Assembly (NCBI RefSeq): GCF_021295315.1
Contig: NZ_JAIMJA010000032.1
Location: forward strand, 1 to 38,267
Length of the DNA stretch: 38,267 nucleotides
DNA from: Motilimonas cestriensis
Lineage (GTDB): Bacteria; Pseudomonadota; Gammaproteobacteria; Enterobacterales; CBDFNC01
Reading direction: 5' to 3'
The translations under genes were made by a program, and so were the position numbers. The notes under the pieces are model-generated. The model saw only the letters and a program-made list of their open reading frames with translations. It did not search any database and was not told the DNA's origin. Below are positions 8,328-16,544 of this stretch, piece after piece. Numbering within the stretch: position 1 is the first letter of the stretch; every line of letters starts with the position of its first letter.

Positions 8328-8873
8328 TTAAGGCGCACTTGTATCAGTAGCGGATTGTTCAACAAAAATCAGCGCATCGGTATTAAAGCCTAATGCCTTG
8401 GCTTGCTGGATAAAGTCTTGTTTCACGGCGTCAGTTACGGTGGGGGTACGAGATAATAGCCATAAGTAATCACGATTGTTACCGGCAATAAATGAGTATT
8501 GGTAGTTCTCTTGGTCTAAATCAAATACCACATAAGCGCCGTAAAAAGGGCCAAAAAACGACACTTTTAGATACCCTTCATTATCATCGCGAACAAAATA
8601 GGCCTTACCTTCGGCTTCCTGCCATGTTCGCTCTGCCGTATTAAAACCTTTGTTTAGCACTTTGATGCCGCCATCTTCGCGCATCGAATACGTTGCCGAC
8701 ACTTGATTTAAACCACGTTCAAAAGAATGGTCGAGTCGTGCTATTTCATACCAAGTACCTAAATAACGTTCACTTGAAAAAGGCGTGACAGGTGTAATGC
8801 CCTCGGGTAAGCCAGTGCAAGCGTTAAGTAGTAATGCGCCACAAGAGAGTAGCCATTTTTGCCAAGTTGCCAT
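8328..8873 (-). CDS. blc: Outer-membrane lipocalin lipoprotein (Blc type)
   Basis: A 181-residue bacterial lipocalin. The lipobox LLNAC puts the lipidated Cys at residue 19. The lipocalin signature GTWYEIARLDHSFERGL follows, then strands with GYLKVSFFGPFYGAYVVFDL and the closing YLWLLSRTPT. Blc-type proteins are anchored in the outer membrane and bind lysophospholipids or fatty acids, and are often stress-induced. Length and motifs are typical. It is transcribed alone, with azlD upstream on the same strand 64 bp away but no sign of co-transcription. Confidence 0.92.
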   Translation of the reverse strand: MATWQKWLLSCGALLLNACTGLPEGITPVTPFSSERYLGTWYEIARLDHSFERGLNQVSATYSMREDGGIKVLNKGFNTAERTWQEAEGKAYFVRDDNEGYLKVSFFGPFYGAYVVFDLDQENYQYSFIAGNNRDYLWLLSRTPTVTDAVKQDFIQQAKALGFNTDALIFVEQSATDTSAP

Positions 8874-8937
8874 TTTTTGTCCTTACTATCGAATCACGAT
8901 AGGGTTGAATACGTGCGTTGCCTAATTTGGCCCACTT

Positions 8938-9261
8938 TTAGAGCAAGTGGTGATAAACCATAAAAAATGCCATGCCTAAGCCTATGGTTAACAGCAGGTT
9001 ACGGCTGATGAGGGCAACAAAAAACGACACCACCCCAGCGACCAAGTAACTGTTGCTAAAGCTTAGCTCAACCGTGCCATGAGGCAGCACCACGCTGGGC
9101 ACAATAATGGCGGTTAATACTGCAGGTGGCACATAACTTAAGGCTTGTTGTAAAGGGGCAGGTAAGCGTAAGTTACCCGCCATCGCAAACATGATAAAGC
9201 GAATTAAAAAAGTGACAGCAAACATGCCACTGATTAGCCAAATTTCTTGTTGTATCGCCAT
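8938..9261 (-). CDS. azlD: AzlD-family branched-chain amino acid exporter subunit
   Basis: A 107-residue protein with three to four hydrophobic helices. The segment LIRFIMFAMAG and the central PPAVLTAIIVPSVVLP are characteristic of AzlD, the small partner of AzlC in export of branched-chain amino acids or their analogues across the inner membrane. The gene starts 2 bp after the azlC stop, so the two are translationally coupled. The actual substrate is inferred from the family. Confidence 0.88.
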   Translation of the reverse strand: MAIQQEIWLISGMFAVTFLIRFIMFAMAGNLRLPAPLQQALSYVPPAVLTAIIVPSVVLPHGTVELSFSNSYLVAGVVSFFVALISRNLLLTIGLGMAFFMVYHHLL

Positions 9262-9263
9262 GA

Positions 9264-10016
9264 TTAAACTCCTTTATTAGCCGTAGCTGTGGCATTCGCA
9301 AGGGGGAAATATTTCGCCACCAAATAACCAACGCTGATGCCAGCAAGGGCGGCGATCAACAGGCCAACTTTATTGGGTAGGTGAGCAAATTGCAGTGACA
9401 TACCTGCAGCCACTAATACCGCACTGATCATAGCTTTGCTGTTTAGGTAAGGCACGACCATGCCAATAAAGGTGACAGACATGGCGAAGTCGAGTCCCCA
9501 GTCAGTGATATTAGGAATGGCACTGCCCAAAGCAATACCGATCACTGTGCATAAAACCCAGTTACCGTACATGGCTGACATTGAGCCTAAGTAGAACCAA
9601 TGTGCTTGTTTAATATTATCGCCTTGGTAGCGGCGGCTGACGGCGGCAAAGGTTTCGTCGGTTAAGCCAAACGCCATGATAGCGCGCACGGGCAACGGTA
9701 AGTGCTTCACTCGTTCCACTAAAGCTGTGGCGTAAAGTAAGTGACGTAAATTAACCACTAAGGTGGTGAAAATAATAATGCTTGGGCTGGCTCCTGCGGC
9801 AATCAAGCCTAAGGCAATAAATTGCGCTGAGCCTGCAAAGACGATGATCGACATTGCCATGGTGGCGGCAATGGATAGGCCGCTGGCGGGGGCGAGGGTG
9901 CCGAATAATATGCCAAAGGGGATCGCACCTAAAATCAAGGGTAAGGTCGCCACTGCTCCGGCGTTAAATTCGCGCCGGCGTAGCATGTGTAATTCAAGTG
10001 TGTTGGTCGTTGCCAT
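9264..10016 (-). CDS. azlC: AzlC-family branched-chain amino acid exporter subunit
   Basis: A 250-residue inner-membrane protein with about six helices. The start of the family region, LPLILGAIPFGILFGTLA, and the motif FAGSAQFIALGL followed by VVNLRHLLYA are diagnostic of AzlC. With AzlD it forms an exporter related to the YgaZH valine/methionine exporter. The gene starts 3 bp after the stop of the MarR-GNAT gene, giving a tight regulator-azlC-azlD operon. Confidence 0.92.
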   Translation of the reverse strand: MATTNTLELHMLRRREFNAGAVATLPLILGAIPFGILFGTLAPASGLSIAATMAMSIIVFAGSAQFIALGLIAAGASPSIIIFTTLVVNLRHLLYATALVERVKHLPLPVRAIMAFGLTDETFAAVSRRYQGDNIKQAHWFYLGSMSAMYGNWVLCTVIGIALGSAIPNITDWGLDFAMSVTFIGMVVPYLNSKAMISAVLVAAGMSLQFAHLPNKVGLLIAALAGISVGYLVAKYFPLANATATANKGV

Positions 10017-10019
10017 GGC

Positions 10020-10994
10020 TTAATCCTTACTTGAGGTATTGAGTGCTAACGTCATATAACGATCGGCACGAGGGTAACTTGACTGTCCTTGCGGATGTGG
10101 CACGACTTGAAAGCCGAGGTGTTGATATAAGGCCATGGCCCGCGTAAGTGCCGAGTTAGTTTCTAGAAATACTTGTGTCATGGCTAATTGTTGCGCTTTA
10201 TTAATCGCGGTCAGCATTAGTTGACGGCCAATGCCTTTACCTTGCTGGTTCGGTTGCACTGCCATTTTGGATATTTCCATGGTCTGTTGATCATGAAGTC
10301 GTAAGGCGAGGGTGCCAACTATATGATGGCCTTGGCGAGCAAAGAAAATATAGCCGCCACTGGCCAAATAATATTGTTCGGGATGATAAAGGGCTTGCTG
10401 ATCAATCGCGGTTAATTCGCCATTGAAATACTGATTTAGCCAAGCCAGATTAAGCTCGGTGAAGTCGTGTTTGTATTCGGTTTGCCACGGCTCTATGGTT
10501 ATTGCATCTTGCGGTGCTGGCAATTGCGTTACCACTCGCTCGGTTAAGCTTTGTTGTGCCAGCAACTGCTCAAACTCATCGATCGCTGCTAATAACGGAT
10601 GCTGCTGTTGCTGCATGATTTGCTCTAACTGCCATTGTATTTGTTGCCAAATGGGCTGCGCCTGCTGACTAATTTTCAGTGACTTTTCGGTAAAGGCCAC
10701 GACTGTTACCCGTTGATCACTCGGGTGTGGTTGCTTGTGTAACAAGCCTTCTTTGATCATTTTTTGTGTCATTTTACTGATGGCAGGGTGGCTGACGGAT
10801 AAGCGCTGTGCGGCTTGAGTAACGCTGACAGGGCCTTCATTGTTAATCAAGGTAAACAGCGGAAAATAACTTGGGTTAAGCGCTATCCCTTGTTGTTGAT
10901 AAATGGCATCAACCTGTTGCATCAGCAAATCTGACAAGCGTTTAGTGCGGCTACCTAATGAAAGGCTGCCGAGTATTTGCATATGATCTGTCAT
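10020..10994 (-). CDS. MarR-type regulator fused to GNAT acetyltransferase
   Basis: A 324-residue two-domain protein. Residues about 1-150 form a MarR winged helix (VTQAAQRLSVSHPAISKMTQ recognition region and DQRVT wing). Residues about 170-320 form a GNAT acetyltransferase with the acetyl-CoA loop QGKGIGRQL and the late ALYQHLGFQ segment. Such fusions occur widely, but the substrate of the acetyltransferase half is rarely known. As the first gene of an operon with azlCD, it probably controls amino acid or analogue export and may acetylate the same compound. Two palindromic candidate operators lie in its promoter. ATG at 10994 was taken; the ATG four codons later is possible. Confidence 0.88.
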   Translation of the reverse strand: MTDHMQILGSLSLGSRTKRLSDLLMQQVDAIYQQQGIALNPSYFPLFTLINNEGPVSVTQAAQRLSVSHPAISKMTQKMIKEGLLHKQPHPSDQRVTVVAFTEKSLKISQQAQPIWQQIQWQLEQIMQQQQHPLLAAIDEFEQLLAQQSLTERVVTQLPAPQDAITIEPWQTEYKHDFTELNLAWLNQYFNGELTAIDQQALYHPEQYYLASGGYIFFARQGHHIVGTLALRLHDQQTMEISKMAVQPNQQGKGIGRQLMLTAINKAQQLAMTQVFLETNSALTRAMALYQHLGFQVVPHPQGQSSYPRADRYMTLALNTSSKD

Positions 10995-11010
10995 CAGTAT
11001 ATTTATTTGT

Positions 11011-11092
11011 GTAACTAGTTACGTAAATGCTATTTGATTTTGCTTTTTAAGTCAATTCTTCGTGAAAAACCCTATTTTTATAATTAGTTACC
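11011..11092. promoter_or_regulatory. Paired palindromic operators, likely MarR sites
   Basis: GTAACTAGTTAC at 11011-11022 is a perfect 12-bp palindrome just upstream of the MarR-GNAT gene. A related site, ATAATTAGTTAC, lies near 11080-11091 and differs at two positions. Their placement suggests autoregulation by the MarR-type protein and possibly an influence on the divergent polysaccharide operon. Binding is inferred. Confidence 0.55.
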
Positions 11093-11222
11093 AGCAAAAT
11101 TGCCGACTAAATGAAGAAAATACACCTAAACTTATTGATGAGCGCAACCGAAAACCTAGCTAAATAGCTTACCTGTTCGTGCTTGTTTGAACCGGTCACC
11201 CAGTGCAGAAAGGAAGTCGCCT

Positions 11223-12656
11223 ATGCCCAATCACTCTAATGGAAAGCCAGCATTACTCAACTTTAATGAGGCGGGCGAAGCGTATGATTCTGATGACAAA
11301 AAGCCGGTGATTTTATGCTTAGGTAAGCCTGATGTTCACTATTCCGAGGCTTATAGTGTCAAGGTGTTGTTTGATTTGGCCGCTTTTTATGACGCGTTAC
11401 CATTATATGAAAATCTAGCGGCGATCTTGCTCTGTCAACATGCTGCTGATGAGGCGTTACCGGTGATCCGTCAGCATCCTAATACCGCATTAATACTGGT
11501 ATTTTGTGATGAGCCTTGTCTATACCCTCATGATGGCAATATACCTACCGAGCAGCAGCTAACGTCAGCATGGCAAGCTTGGCAGCAAGCGTATGCGAGC
11601 TATCCTGAACTAGGCAAAACCCATAATCCACAAGATCTTTTATTAGCCTATTTAGCATTAAGAGGTGATTGCTTACTTACCCCTGAGCGCGACTTATCGT
11701 CAGCCTTGAGCTATCGCTACCCAGTATTAGAGCTATTTGATTTGGGCGACAGTCAGTATTTTCTTAAGCAAGCGATGCGGGATGAATTAATGTCGCCGGT
11801 GAGCTTAGTTGATCGGGTGCGCCAGTGTACCCATTGTGGTCATAACAAGCTGAACTATGTCGATTTGTGCCCTCAATGTAGCTCGCTAGATATTAAGCAG
11901 CAATCGGCTATTCACTGCTTTACCTGTGGCCATGTTGGTGAACAGCAAAGATTTATGGATGGTGGGCGGTTAGTTTGCCCTAATTGTTTAACCGCTTTGC
12001 GCCATATCGGCGCGGATTATGATCGTCCGTTAGAAAACATGGAGTGTAATAGCTGCCAGTCTTTTTTTATTGAAGCTAAAGTAGTCGCGCGCTGTTTACA
12101 CTGTGACCATGAAAATGATCCGAGCGATCTGAATATTGCTCAAATCCAATCTTTTCGAATTACCGATAAAGCCAAGTTTCGGTTACGTGTCGCGTTAGAT
12201 GAACGTTTTTCTTTAGACCTGGGTGAACAGGTCAGTCGCGACTATTTACATTGGCTGGTGGACTGGCAACTCGGCTTAAGCCGTCGTCATCAAATAGAGT
12301 TTGCTTTGTTATGTCTAAGCTTTAACCGGGTTGAGCAAGCGGTTGATGAGTTGGGGGCCGCTCAGGTGTATCGGATGATCGGGCAACTAGGTACACAGGT
12401 TAAAGATCGACTACGGGTTACCGATGTGATTTGCCAATATGAAGATCACAGTTACTTGTTGCTATTGCCCAATTTACCAGTCGATCATTTAACCGTGGTA
12501 CAGCAGAAGATGCGTCAACTATCTCAGTTGGTGGAAGGATCTAGTGCGCTTGATATGGCGGTGTCTTATTATCATGCGCCAAGCGAGCTTGTTGAAGGTG
12601 AGAATGGCGAGTTTTTAATCGCTCGCTTGCTGGCTGAGGCGAGTGGCCATGATTGA
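11223..12656 (+). CDS. TackOD1 zinc-binding protein with degenerate GGDEF domain
   Basis: A 477-residue cytoplasmic protein. The N-terminal 190 residues look like a receiver-like or unknown alpha/beta region. Residues about 200-300 are a TackOD1-type metal domain with six Cys pairs (C202/C205, C216/C219, C232/C235, C252/C255, C275/C278, C291/C294) and the conserved IHCFTCGHV and LRHIGADYDRPLE stretches. The C-terminal 160 residues have the layout of a GGDEF domain, but the signature is replaced by YEDHSY before LLLLP, so diguanylate cyclase activity is not expected. The chosen ATG follows AAAGGAAG; a TTG 12 codons upstream is weaker. The gene overlaps the next one by 8 bp, which points to a regulatory or assembly role for the glycosyltransferase. 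The exact function is unknown. Confidence 0.8.
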   Translation: MPNHSNGKPALLNFNEAGEAYDSDDKKPVILCLGKPDVHYSEAYSVKVLFDLAAFYDALPLYENLAAILLCQHAADEALPVIRQHPNTALILVFCDEPCLYPHDGNIPTEQQLTSAWQAWQQAYASYPELGKTHNPQDLLLAYLALRGDCLLTPERDLSSALSYRYPVLELFDLGDSQYFLKQAMRDELMSPVSLVDRVRQCTHCGHNKLNYVDLCPQCSSLDIKQQSAIHCFTCGHVGEQQRFMDGGRLVCPNCLTALRHIGADYDRPLENMECNSCQSFFIEAKVVARCLHCDHENDPSDLNIAQIQSFRITDKAKFRLRVALDERFSLDLGEQVSRDYLHWLVDWQLGLSRRHQIEFALLCLSFNRVEQAVDELGAAQVYRMIGQLGTQVKDRLRVTDVICQYEDHSYLLLLPNLPVDHLTVVQQKMRQLSQLVEGSSALDMAVSYYHAPSELVEGENGEFLIARLLAEASGHD

Positions 12657-14007
12657 TTTTCTGACCACCGTATTTGGTTTACTGGGGCAAATTTGGCTTA
12701 GTGCGCTTATTGATGGCCAGCGCACCGCTTTCTTGTTGCCGGCATTTATCTTTATCGAGCTGTCACTGTTATTGGTGATCGTGTTTGGTATTTTACACTG
12801 GTATCGCCATCGCCAAGCCTTTTTGAGCATGCCAAGCACCTATCACCCTCGGGTATCGATCATCATAACGTGTTATGGCGAAGGCCGTGAGATTGAAAAA
12901 ACCATTTTGAGTTTTGCCGAGCAAATTTATGCCGGTCATATTGAAATTATCGCCGTGGTGGATGGTGCGAAGCAAAATGCTGACACCTTTGCTGCCGCCA
13001 TGGCTTGCCGTGCTTGGTTTGAACGTCGCCATCGTAATCAGCCGCTGCGCTACCCCAACCGCAGTTATCGCGTGCTGCCCAAATGGCAGCGCGGGGGGCG
13101 AGTGTCTACCTTAAATGCGGGACTGCATGTCGCCCATGGTGAAATCATCATTAATGCCGACGGTGATACTTCGTTCGATAATGTCACAGTGGCTTTGATG
13201 GTGCGCCATTTTCAAGACCCGAATGTGCCGGCAGTAGCCGGGGCGCTTAAAGTGCGTAACCAGACCGATGGTTGGGTGACGCGGATGCAAACTTTGGAAT
13301 ACATGATGTCGATTCAATGTGCGAAAACGGGCTTGGCACGTTGGAATATGGTGAATAATATTTCTGGTGCGTTTGGCGCATTTCGTCGTGATTTTTTACG
13401 CAAAATAGGCGGTTGGAATACCCACACCGCGGAAGATTTAGATTTAACCATGCGGATCAAAGCGTACTTTGGTCGCCACCCCAATTTATATATCCCTTTT
13501 GAGCCTCATGCGATTGGTTTTACGGAAGCGCCAGCGACTTTTAAAGAGTTTCGTCAGCAGCGTTTACGCTGGGATGGTGACTTATTGTTCCTCTATTTAA
13601 GAAAGCACAAACAGAGCTTTCGTGTTCGTTTACTAGGCATTAAGAACTTTATTTTCACTGTCATTTACGGTGTGCTGCAAGAAATAATACTGCCATTCTT
13701 AATTTTCTTATTCACCTTGTGGCTATTTGTGATTTATCCCGCGGGCTATGCTTGGGGGGTATTGCTGTTTGTCTACTTTTTATACTTAGGCCAAGCCGTG
13801 CTGATGTTGGCTTTGTATTATTTTCTGATTTCAGAGCGACGCGAGCAAGAGCTTTGGATTTTTCTTTGGTCGCCTATTTATCCCTTATTCGCCTTTTTTA
13901 GAAAAATGTGGTCAATGGTCGCCGCCCTTTATGAAATTGTCGGACGTGGTCATGAGGAAACGAGCATGGCGCCTTGGTGGGTAATAAAGCGCGGCACCAA
14001 GTTTTGA
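12649..14007 (+). CDS. Membrane family 2 glycosyltransferase (polysaccharide synthase)
   Basis: A 452-residue inner-membrane synthase. After one or two N-terminal helices (about 10-50) the GT-A domain carries VVDG (103-106), the nucleotide and metal motif NADGD (169-173), the base motif AED (241-243) and QQRLRW (283-288), the QxxRW motif of processive enzymes such as cellulose, hyaluronan and PNAG synthases. Three to four helices follow, and the sequence ends at VIKRGTKF without a PilZ domain. It would polymerise a sugar from a nucleotide donor and move the chain across the membrane. It overlaps the TackOD1 gene by 8 bp; a GTG two codons upstream is an alternative start. The sugar cannot be told from sequence. 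Confidence 0.9.
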   Translation: MIDFLTTVFGLLGQIWLSALIDGQRTAFLLPAFIFIELSLLLVIVFGILHWYRHRQAFLSMPSTYHPRVSIIITCYGEGREIEKTILSFAEQIYAGHIEIIAVVDGAKQNADTFAAAMACRAWFERRHRNQPLRYPNRSYRVLPKWQRGGRVSTLNAGLHVAHGEIIINADGDTSFDNVTVALMVRHFQDPNVPAVAGALKVRNQTDGWVTRMQTLEYMMSIQCAKTGLARWNMVNNISGAFGAFRRDFLRKIGGWNTHTAEDLDLTMRIKAYFGRHPNLYIPFEPHAIGFTEAPATFKEFRQQRLRWDGDLLFLYLRKHKQSFRVRLLGIKNFIFTVIYGVLQEIILPFLIFLFTLWLFVIYPAGYAWGVLLFVYFLYLGQAVLMLALYYFLISERREQELWIFLWSPIYPLFAFFRKMWSMVAALYEIVGRGHEETSMAPWWVIKRGTKF

Positions 14008-14028
14008 TTCCGCGGAAATGCTTGATTC

Positions 14029-14217
14029 GCGATATAAATATCGCTCCTACAGGGCGTTGCAGGCGAGGTATTGATACAGCGATGTGATGGAATTGCGATA
14101 TAAATATCACTGTCACAGGACGTTGCAGGCGCGGTATTGATACAGCGATGTGATGGGATTGCGATATAAATATCACTGCCACAGGACGTTGTAGGAGCTG
14201 TATTTATATGCACAGCG
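14029..14217. repeat. 66-bp tandem repeat of REP-like hairpins inside the operon
   Basis: Two full units (14029-14094 and 14095-14160) and a partial third (from 14161) repeat with a period of 66 bp. Each opens with the palindrome GCGATATAAATATCGC or a variant and contains ACAGG-CGTTGCAGGCG and GTATTGATACAGCGATG blocks. The array ends with another hairpin arm, CTGTATTTATATGCACAGCG. The same sequence family occurs at 26941-27008. The array fills the 244-bp gap between the synthase gene and the adaptor gene. Confidence 0.85.
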
Positions 14218-14251
14218 AAAAAATCGTCGATATTGATTAATTGGAGAGGCA

Positions 14252-15361
14252 ATGGATATAAAATTTTCTTCATCAAAGCAACGTAAGCCTGACGTTGATG
14301 ATGGCGCGAAAGTTATTTATGCCTCAGACAAACGTAAGGTATTTAAATTACGTTGGTACGCCATTTTAATTGTGGTGCTTAGCCCGGTGGCATTCATGCT
14401 TTATCAACTGGCCAACGATACCATTATCGTGAAAGCCAAAGGGTTATTGAATACCGATGCGGCAGTGCTTTATGCCAGCGACCGCGCGCGTGTCGAGCAG
14501 GTATTAGTGACACCGGGACAAAGCGTTTTTGCCGGTCAGCCACTTATTAACTTATCCAGTGAGTCGTTAACGGCGCAAGAAAAGTTACTTACCACTGAAT
14601 TAGCCAGTCTGCATAATAAACGTCAAAACAGAAACAGTGTGCTATTGCGTAGTTTAGAGCGGGCCTTAGTTGCCGCACAGGAAGGCTTAGCGGATCAAAG
14701 TGCAACGCTAAAAAAATACAATGTATTGCGCCGTGAAGGGGTGTTAAATGAAGCGGAAATGGCCGAAATTCGTAACCAACACACCCAAGCAAGGATCTTA
14801 GTGCAAGACCGGCAGTACGCACTCGATAACGCCAAACGTCAGTTTTATATTGAATCAGTGACCGGCCCCATGGCCAGCCTGATCAGAAACTTAGAGCAGC
14901 AAATTAATTTATTAAAGCTTGAGCAAGGCACGCTTAATCTAGCCGCTCCGCGTTTAGGTACGGTGCATCATGTGTTTGTTAAACCGGGTGATATTGTCAC
15001 TAATACTTCCCCGCTACTGCTATTGAGTAATATAGAAAACCAGCAGGTGATCAGTTACTTACCACCAAAATTTTTAGACTATTCCGATATAGGCCAAGAG
15101 GTGACCATTATCCTGCCTAATGGCGATACGGTGCTAGGGCGGGTTAGTGCGCCGACCGTGATGGCGGCAATTATTCCGGAAAGTCTAAGCACCGCTTTTC
15201 AGCGTGATAACGCAGCCCTTGAAGTGACAATTAAGCCATTAACGTTGATTGATGCTCAAATTGAAAATTTACCCGTGATAGTGCGATTTCATTTTAATGG
15301 CGAAAACACCAGTTATTGGTTAGATCAGTTATCTCGTTGGTGGCAACGCATGTGGGCTTAA
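14252..15361 (+). CDS. HlyD/Alg44-like periplasmic adaptor protein
   Basis: A 369-residue protein with one N-terminal membrane helix (about 32-52, YAILIVVLSPVAFMLYQL) and a periplasmic part. It has a lipoyl-like half-motif (ARVEQVLVTPGQSVFAGQPL), a long coiled-coil hairpin (about 105-235), the second half-motif (APRLGTVHHVFVKPGDIV) and a beta-barrel domain. This is the HlyD/EmrA adaptor plan, also found in alginate Alg44, but without a PilZ domain. In this operon it would link the synthase to the periplasmic side for chain export. GGAGAGG precedes the ATG. It follows the synthase gene after the tandem-repeat spacer. Confidence 0.85.
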   Translation: MDIKFSSSKQRKPDVDDGAKVIYASDKRKVFKLRWYAILIVVLSPVAFMLYQLANDTIIVKAKGLLNTDAAVLYASDRARVEQVLVTPGQSVFAGQPLINLSSESLTAQEKLLTTELASLHNKRQNRNSVLLRSLERALVAAQEGLADQSATLKKYNVLRREGVLNEAEMAEIRNQHTQARILVQDRQYALDNAKRQFYIESVTGPMASLIRNLEQQINLLKLEQGTLNLAAPRLGTVHHVFVKPGDIVTNTSPLLLLSNIENQQVISYLPPKFLDYSDIGQEVTIILPNGDTVLGRVSAPTVMAAIIPESLSTAFQRDNAALEVTIKPLTLIDAQIENLPVIVRFHFNGENTSYWLDQLSRWWQRMWA

Positions 15362-15430
15362 TGATTAATTATCGATCTAACATCTGTAGCGGCTCGTATC
15401 TTATTTAACAGTAAAGGTTAAGGGTTGGAT

Positions 15431-15940
15431 ATGAAACATAAGTTGCTAGGAGTCCTAGGGTTATTGTTTTTGCTTAGCATTAACGCTGCATTTGCCGTTT
15501 CTCCCGTAAGTGATTTAAAAAAAGTTGGCTCAGGGCAAATGGAGTGGTTATTTTTTTCGCTTTATGATGCCAGTCTCTACAGTGAAACGGGGACTTATCA
15601 GTCCAACCGTTTTCCAATCGCACTGCAAATCAAATATCACAAACAGATTGATAAAAAACATCTACTTGAAGCGACTCAGGAGCAGTGGCAACACCTTGGA
15701 ATTGATAATAAACAGCAGAACGATTGGTTGATGCTACTAAATCAGATCTGGCCTGACGTAAACAGTGGCGATGAGCTGACTTTTGTGGTGCAAGCTGATG
15801 CCAGTAATATGTTTTATTTCAATAATGAGCCCATTGGCAAGATTGAAGATGGCGCATTTTCAGCGGCCTTTCTCGCTATTTGGTTGTCAGAGAACACCAG
15901 TCGCCCTAAGTTACGCCAGCAATTGATAGGAGCCTTGTAA
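15431..15940 (+). CDS. Chalcone-isomerase-like exported protein
   Basis: A 169-residue protein with a signal peptide ending at AAFA. The body (VGSGQMEWLFFSLYDASLY, then KYHKQIDKKHLLEAT and the closing FSAAFLAIWL) matches the bacterial chalcone-isomerase-like family (Chalcone_3). The bacterial members are exported, are not flavonoid enzymes, and probably bind a fatty acid or other hydrophobic ligand. The gene ends in TAATG, overlapping the DUF3833 start by one base, so the two are coupled. The ATG was preferred over a TTG two codons upstream. Confidence 0.8.
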   Translation: MKHKLLGVLGLLFLLSINAAFAVSPVSDLKKVGSGQMEWLFFSLYDASLYSETGTYQSNRFPIALQIKYHKQIDKKHLLEATQEQWQHLGIDNKQQNDWLMLLNQIWPDVNSGDELTFVVQADASNMFYFNNEPIGKIEDGAFSAAFLAIWLSENTSRPKLRQQLIGAL

Positions 15941-16461
15941 TGCGTTTATTCACCTTATTAATGAGCAGCTTTTTGCTATTAGCCTGTAGCAGTCAGCAGC
16001 TGAGTGATTATCAAGACAAGCAACCAACGCTGGACTTGCAAGCTTTCTTTACCGGTGAGTTGGAAGCGTCTGGCATTGTGATTGGGCCAACAGGCAAAGT
16101 GACGCGCACTTTTACGGTGGAGTTACTGGGCACTTGGCAAAATAACCAAGGGGTATTAGAAGAATGGTTTGTATTTGATGATGGTGAAAAAACCACTCGC
16201 ACTTGGCGTATTAATGATTTGGGCAATGGCCAATATACTGGGACTGCTGGCGATATTATCGGCACCGCCGAAGGTGCAAGCACTGGTAATGCGCTAAAGT
16301 GGGTTTATGACTTAGAGATTGAAGTGGATGGTAGCGTTTATCAGGTCAAGTTTGATGACTGGATGTATCAAGTGTCAGACACTGAAATCATCAACAAAAG
16401 TAAAATTAAAAAGTGGGGTTTTAACGTCGGCGAAGTTATTTTGTCGATTCGAAAAAAGTAA
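15940..16461 (+). CDS. DUF3833 lipoprotein
   Basis: A 173-residue lipoprotein: the lipobox LLAC puts the lipidated Cys at residue 16. The rest (LDLQAFFTGELEASGIV, RTFTVELLGTW, DDWMYQVSDTEIINKSKIKKWG) is a beta-rich lipocalin-like fold of the DUF3833 family. In other Gammaproteobacteria this family travels with the chalcone-isomerase-like gene, as here. The function is unknown; a periplasmic lipid or polymer-related role is plausible from context. It is the last gene of the polysaccharide operon and converges with the TIGR02647 gene. Confidence 0.85.
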   Translation: MRLFTLLMSSFLLLACSSQQLSDYQDKQPTLDLQAFFTGELEASGIVIGPTGKVTRTFTVELLGTWQNNQGVLEEWFVFDDGEKTTRTWRINDLGNGQYTGTAGDIIGTAEGASTGNALKWVYDLEIEVDGSVYQVKFDDWMYQVSDTEIINKSKIKKWGFNVGEVILSIRKK

Positions 16462-16491
16462 TAATCCCCTCGTGAAATCAGATGGATAAAT

Positions 16492-16524
16492 AAAAAACGC
16501 CACCACTTAGACTAAGTGGCGGCG
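16492..16524 (-). terminator. Rho-independent terminator of the TIGR02647 gene
   Basis: Read on the minus strand, GCCGCCACTTAG pairs with CTAAGTGGTGGC with one wobble, followed by six T residues. It lies about 20 bp past the stop of the 16545-16787 gene and may also stop the convergent operon. Confidence 0.85.
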
Positions 16525-16544
16525 CGTAATAATTAATCCATGTA

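Noticed and set aside
14029-14217. Possible small CRISPR array
   Set aside because: Units are 66 bp with similarity along their whole length and no unique spacers; no cas genes are nearby.
13898-14276. Two overlapping minus-strand open frames encoding a 22-residue repeated peptide
   Set aside because: They are by-products of the 66-bp tandem repeat, whose length is a multiple of three. They lack ribosome-binding sites and overlap the synthase gene end on the opposite strand.
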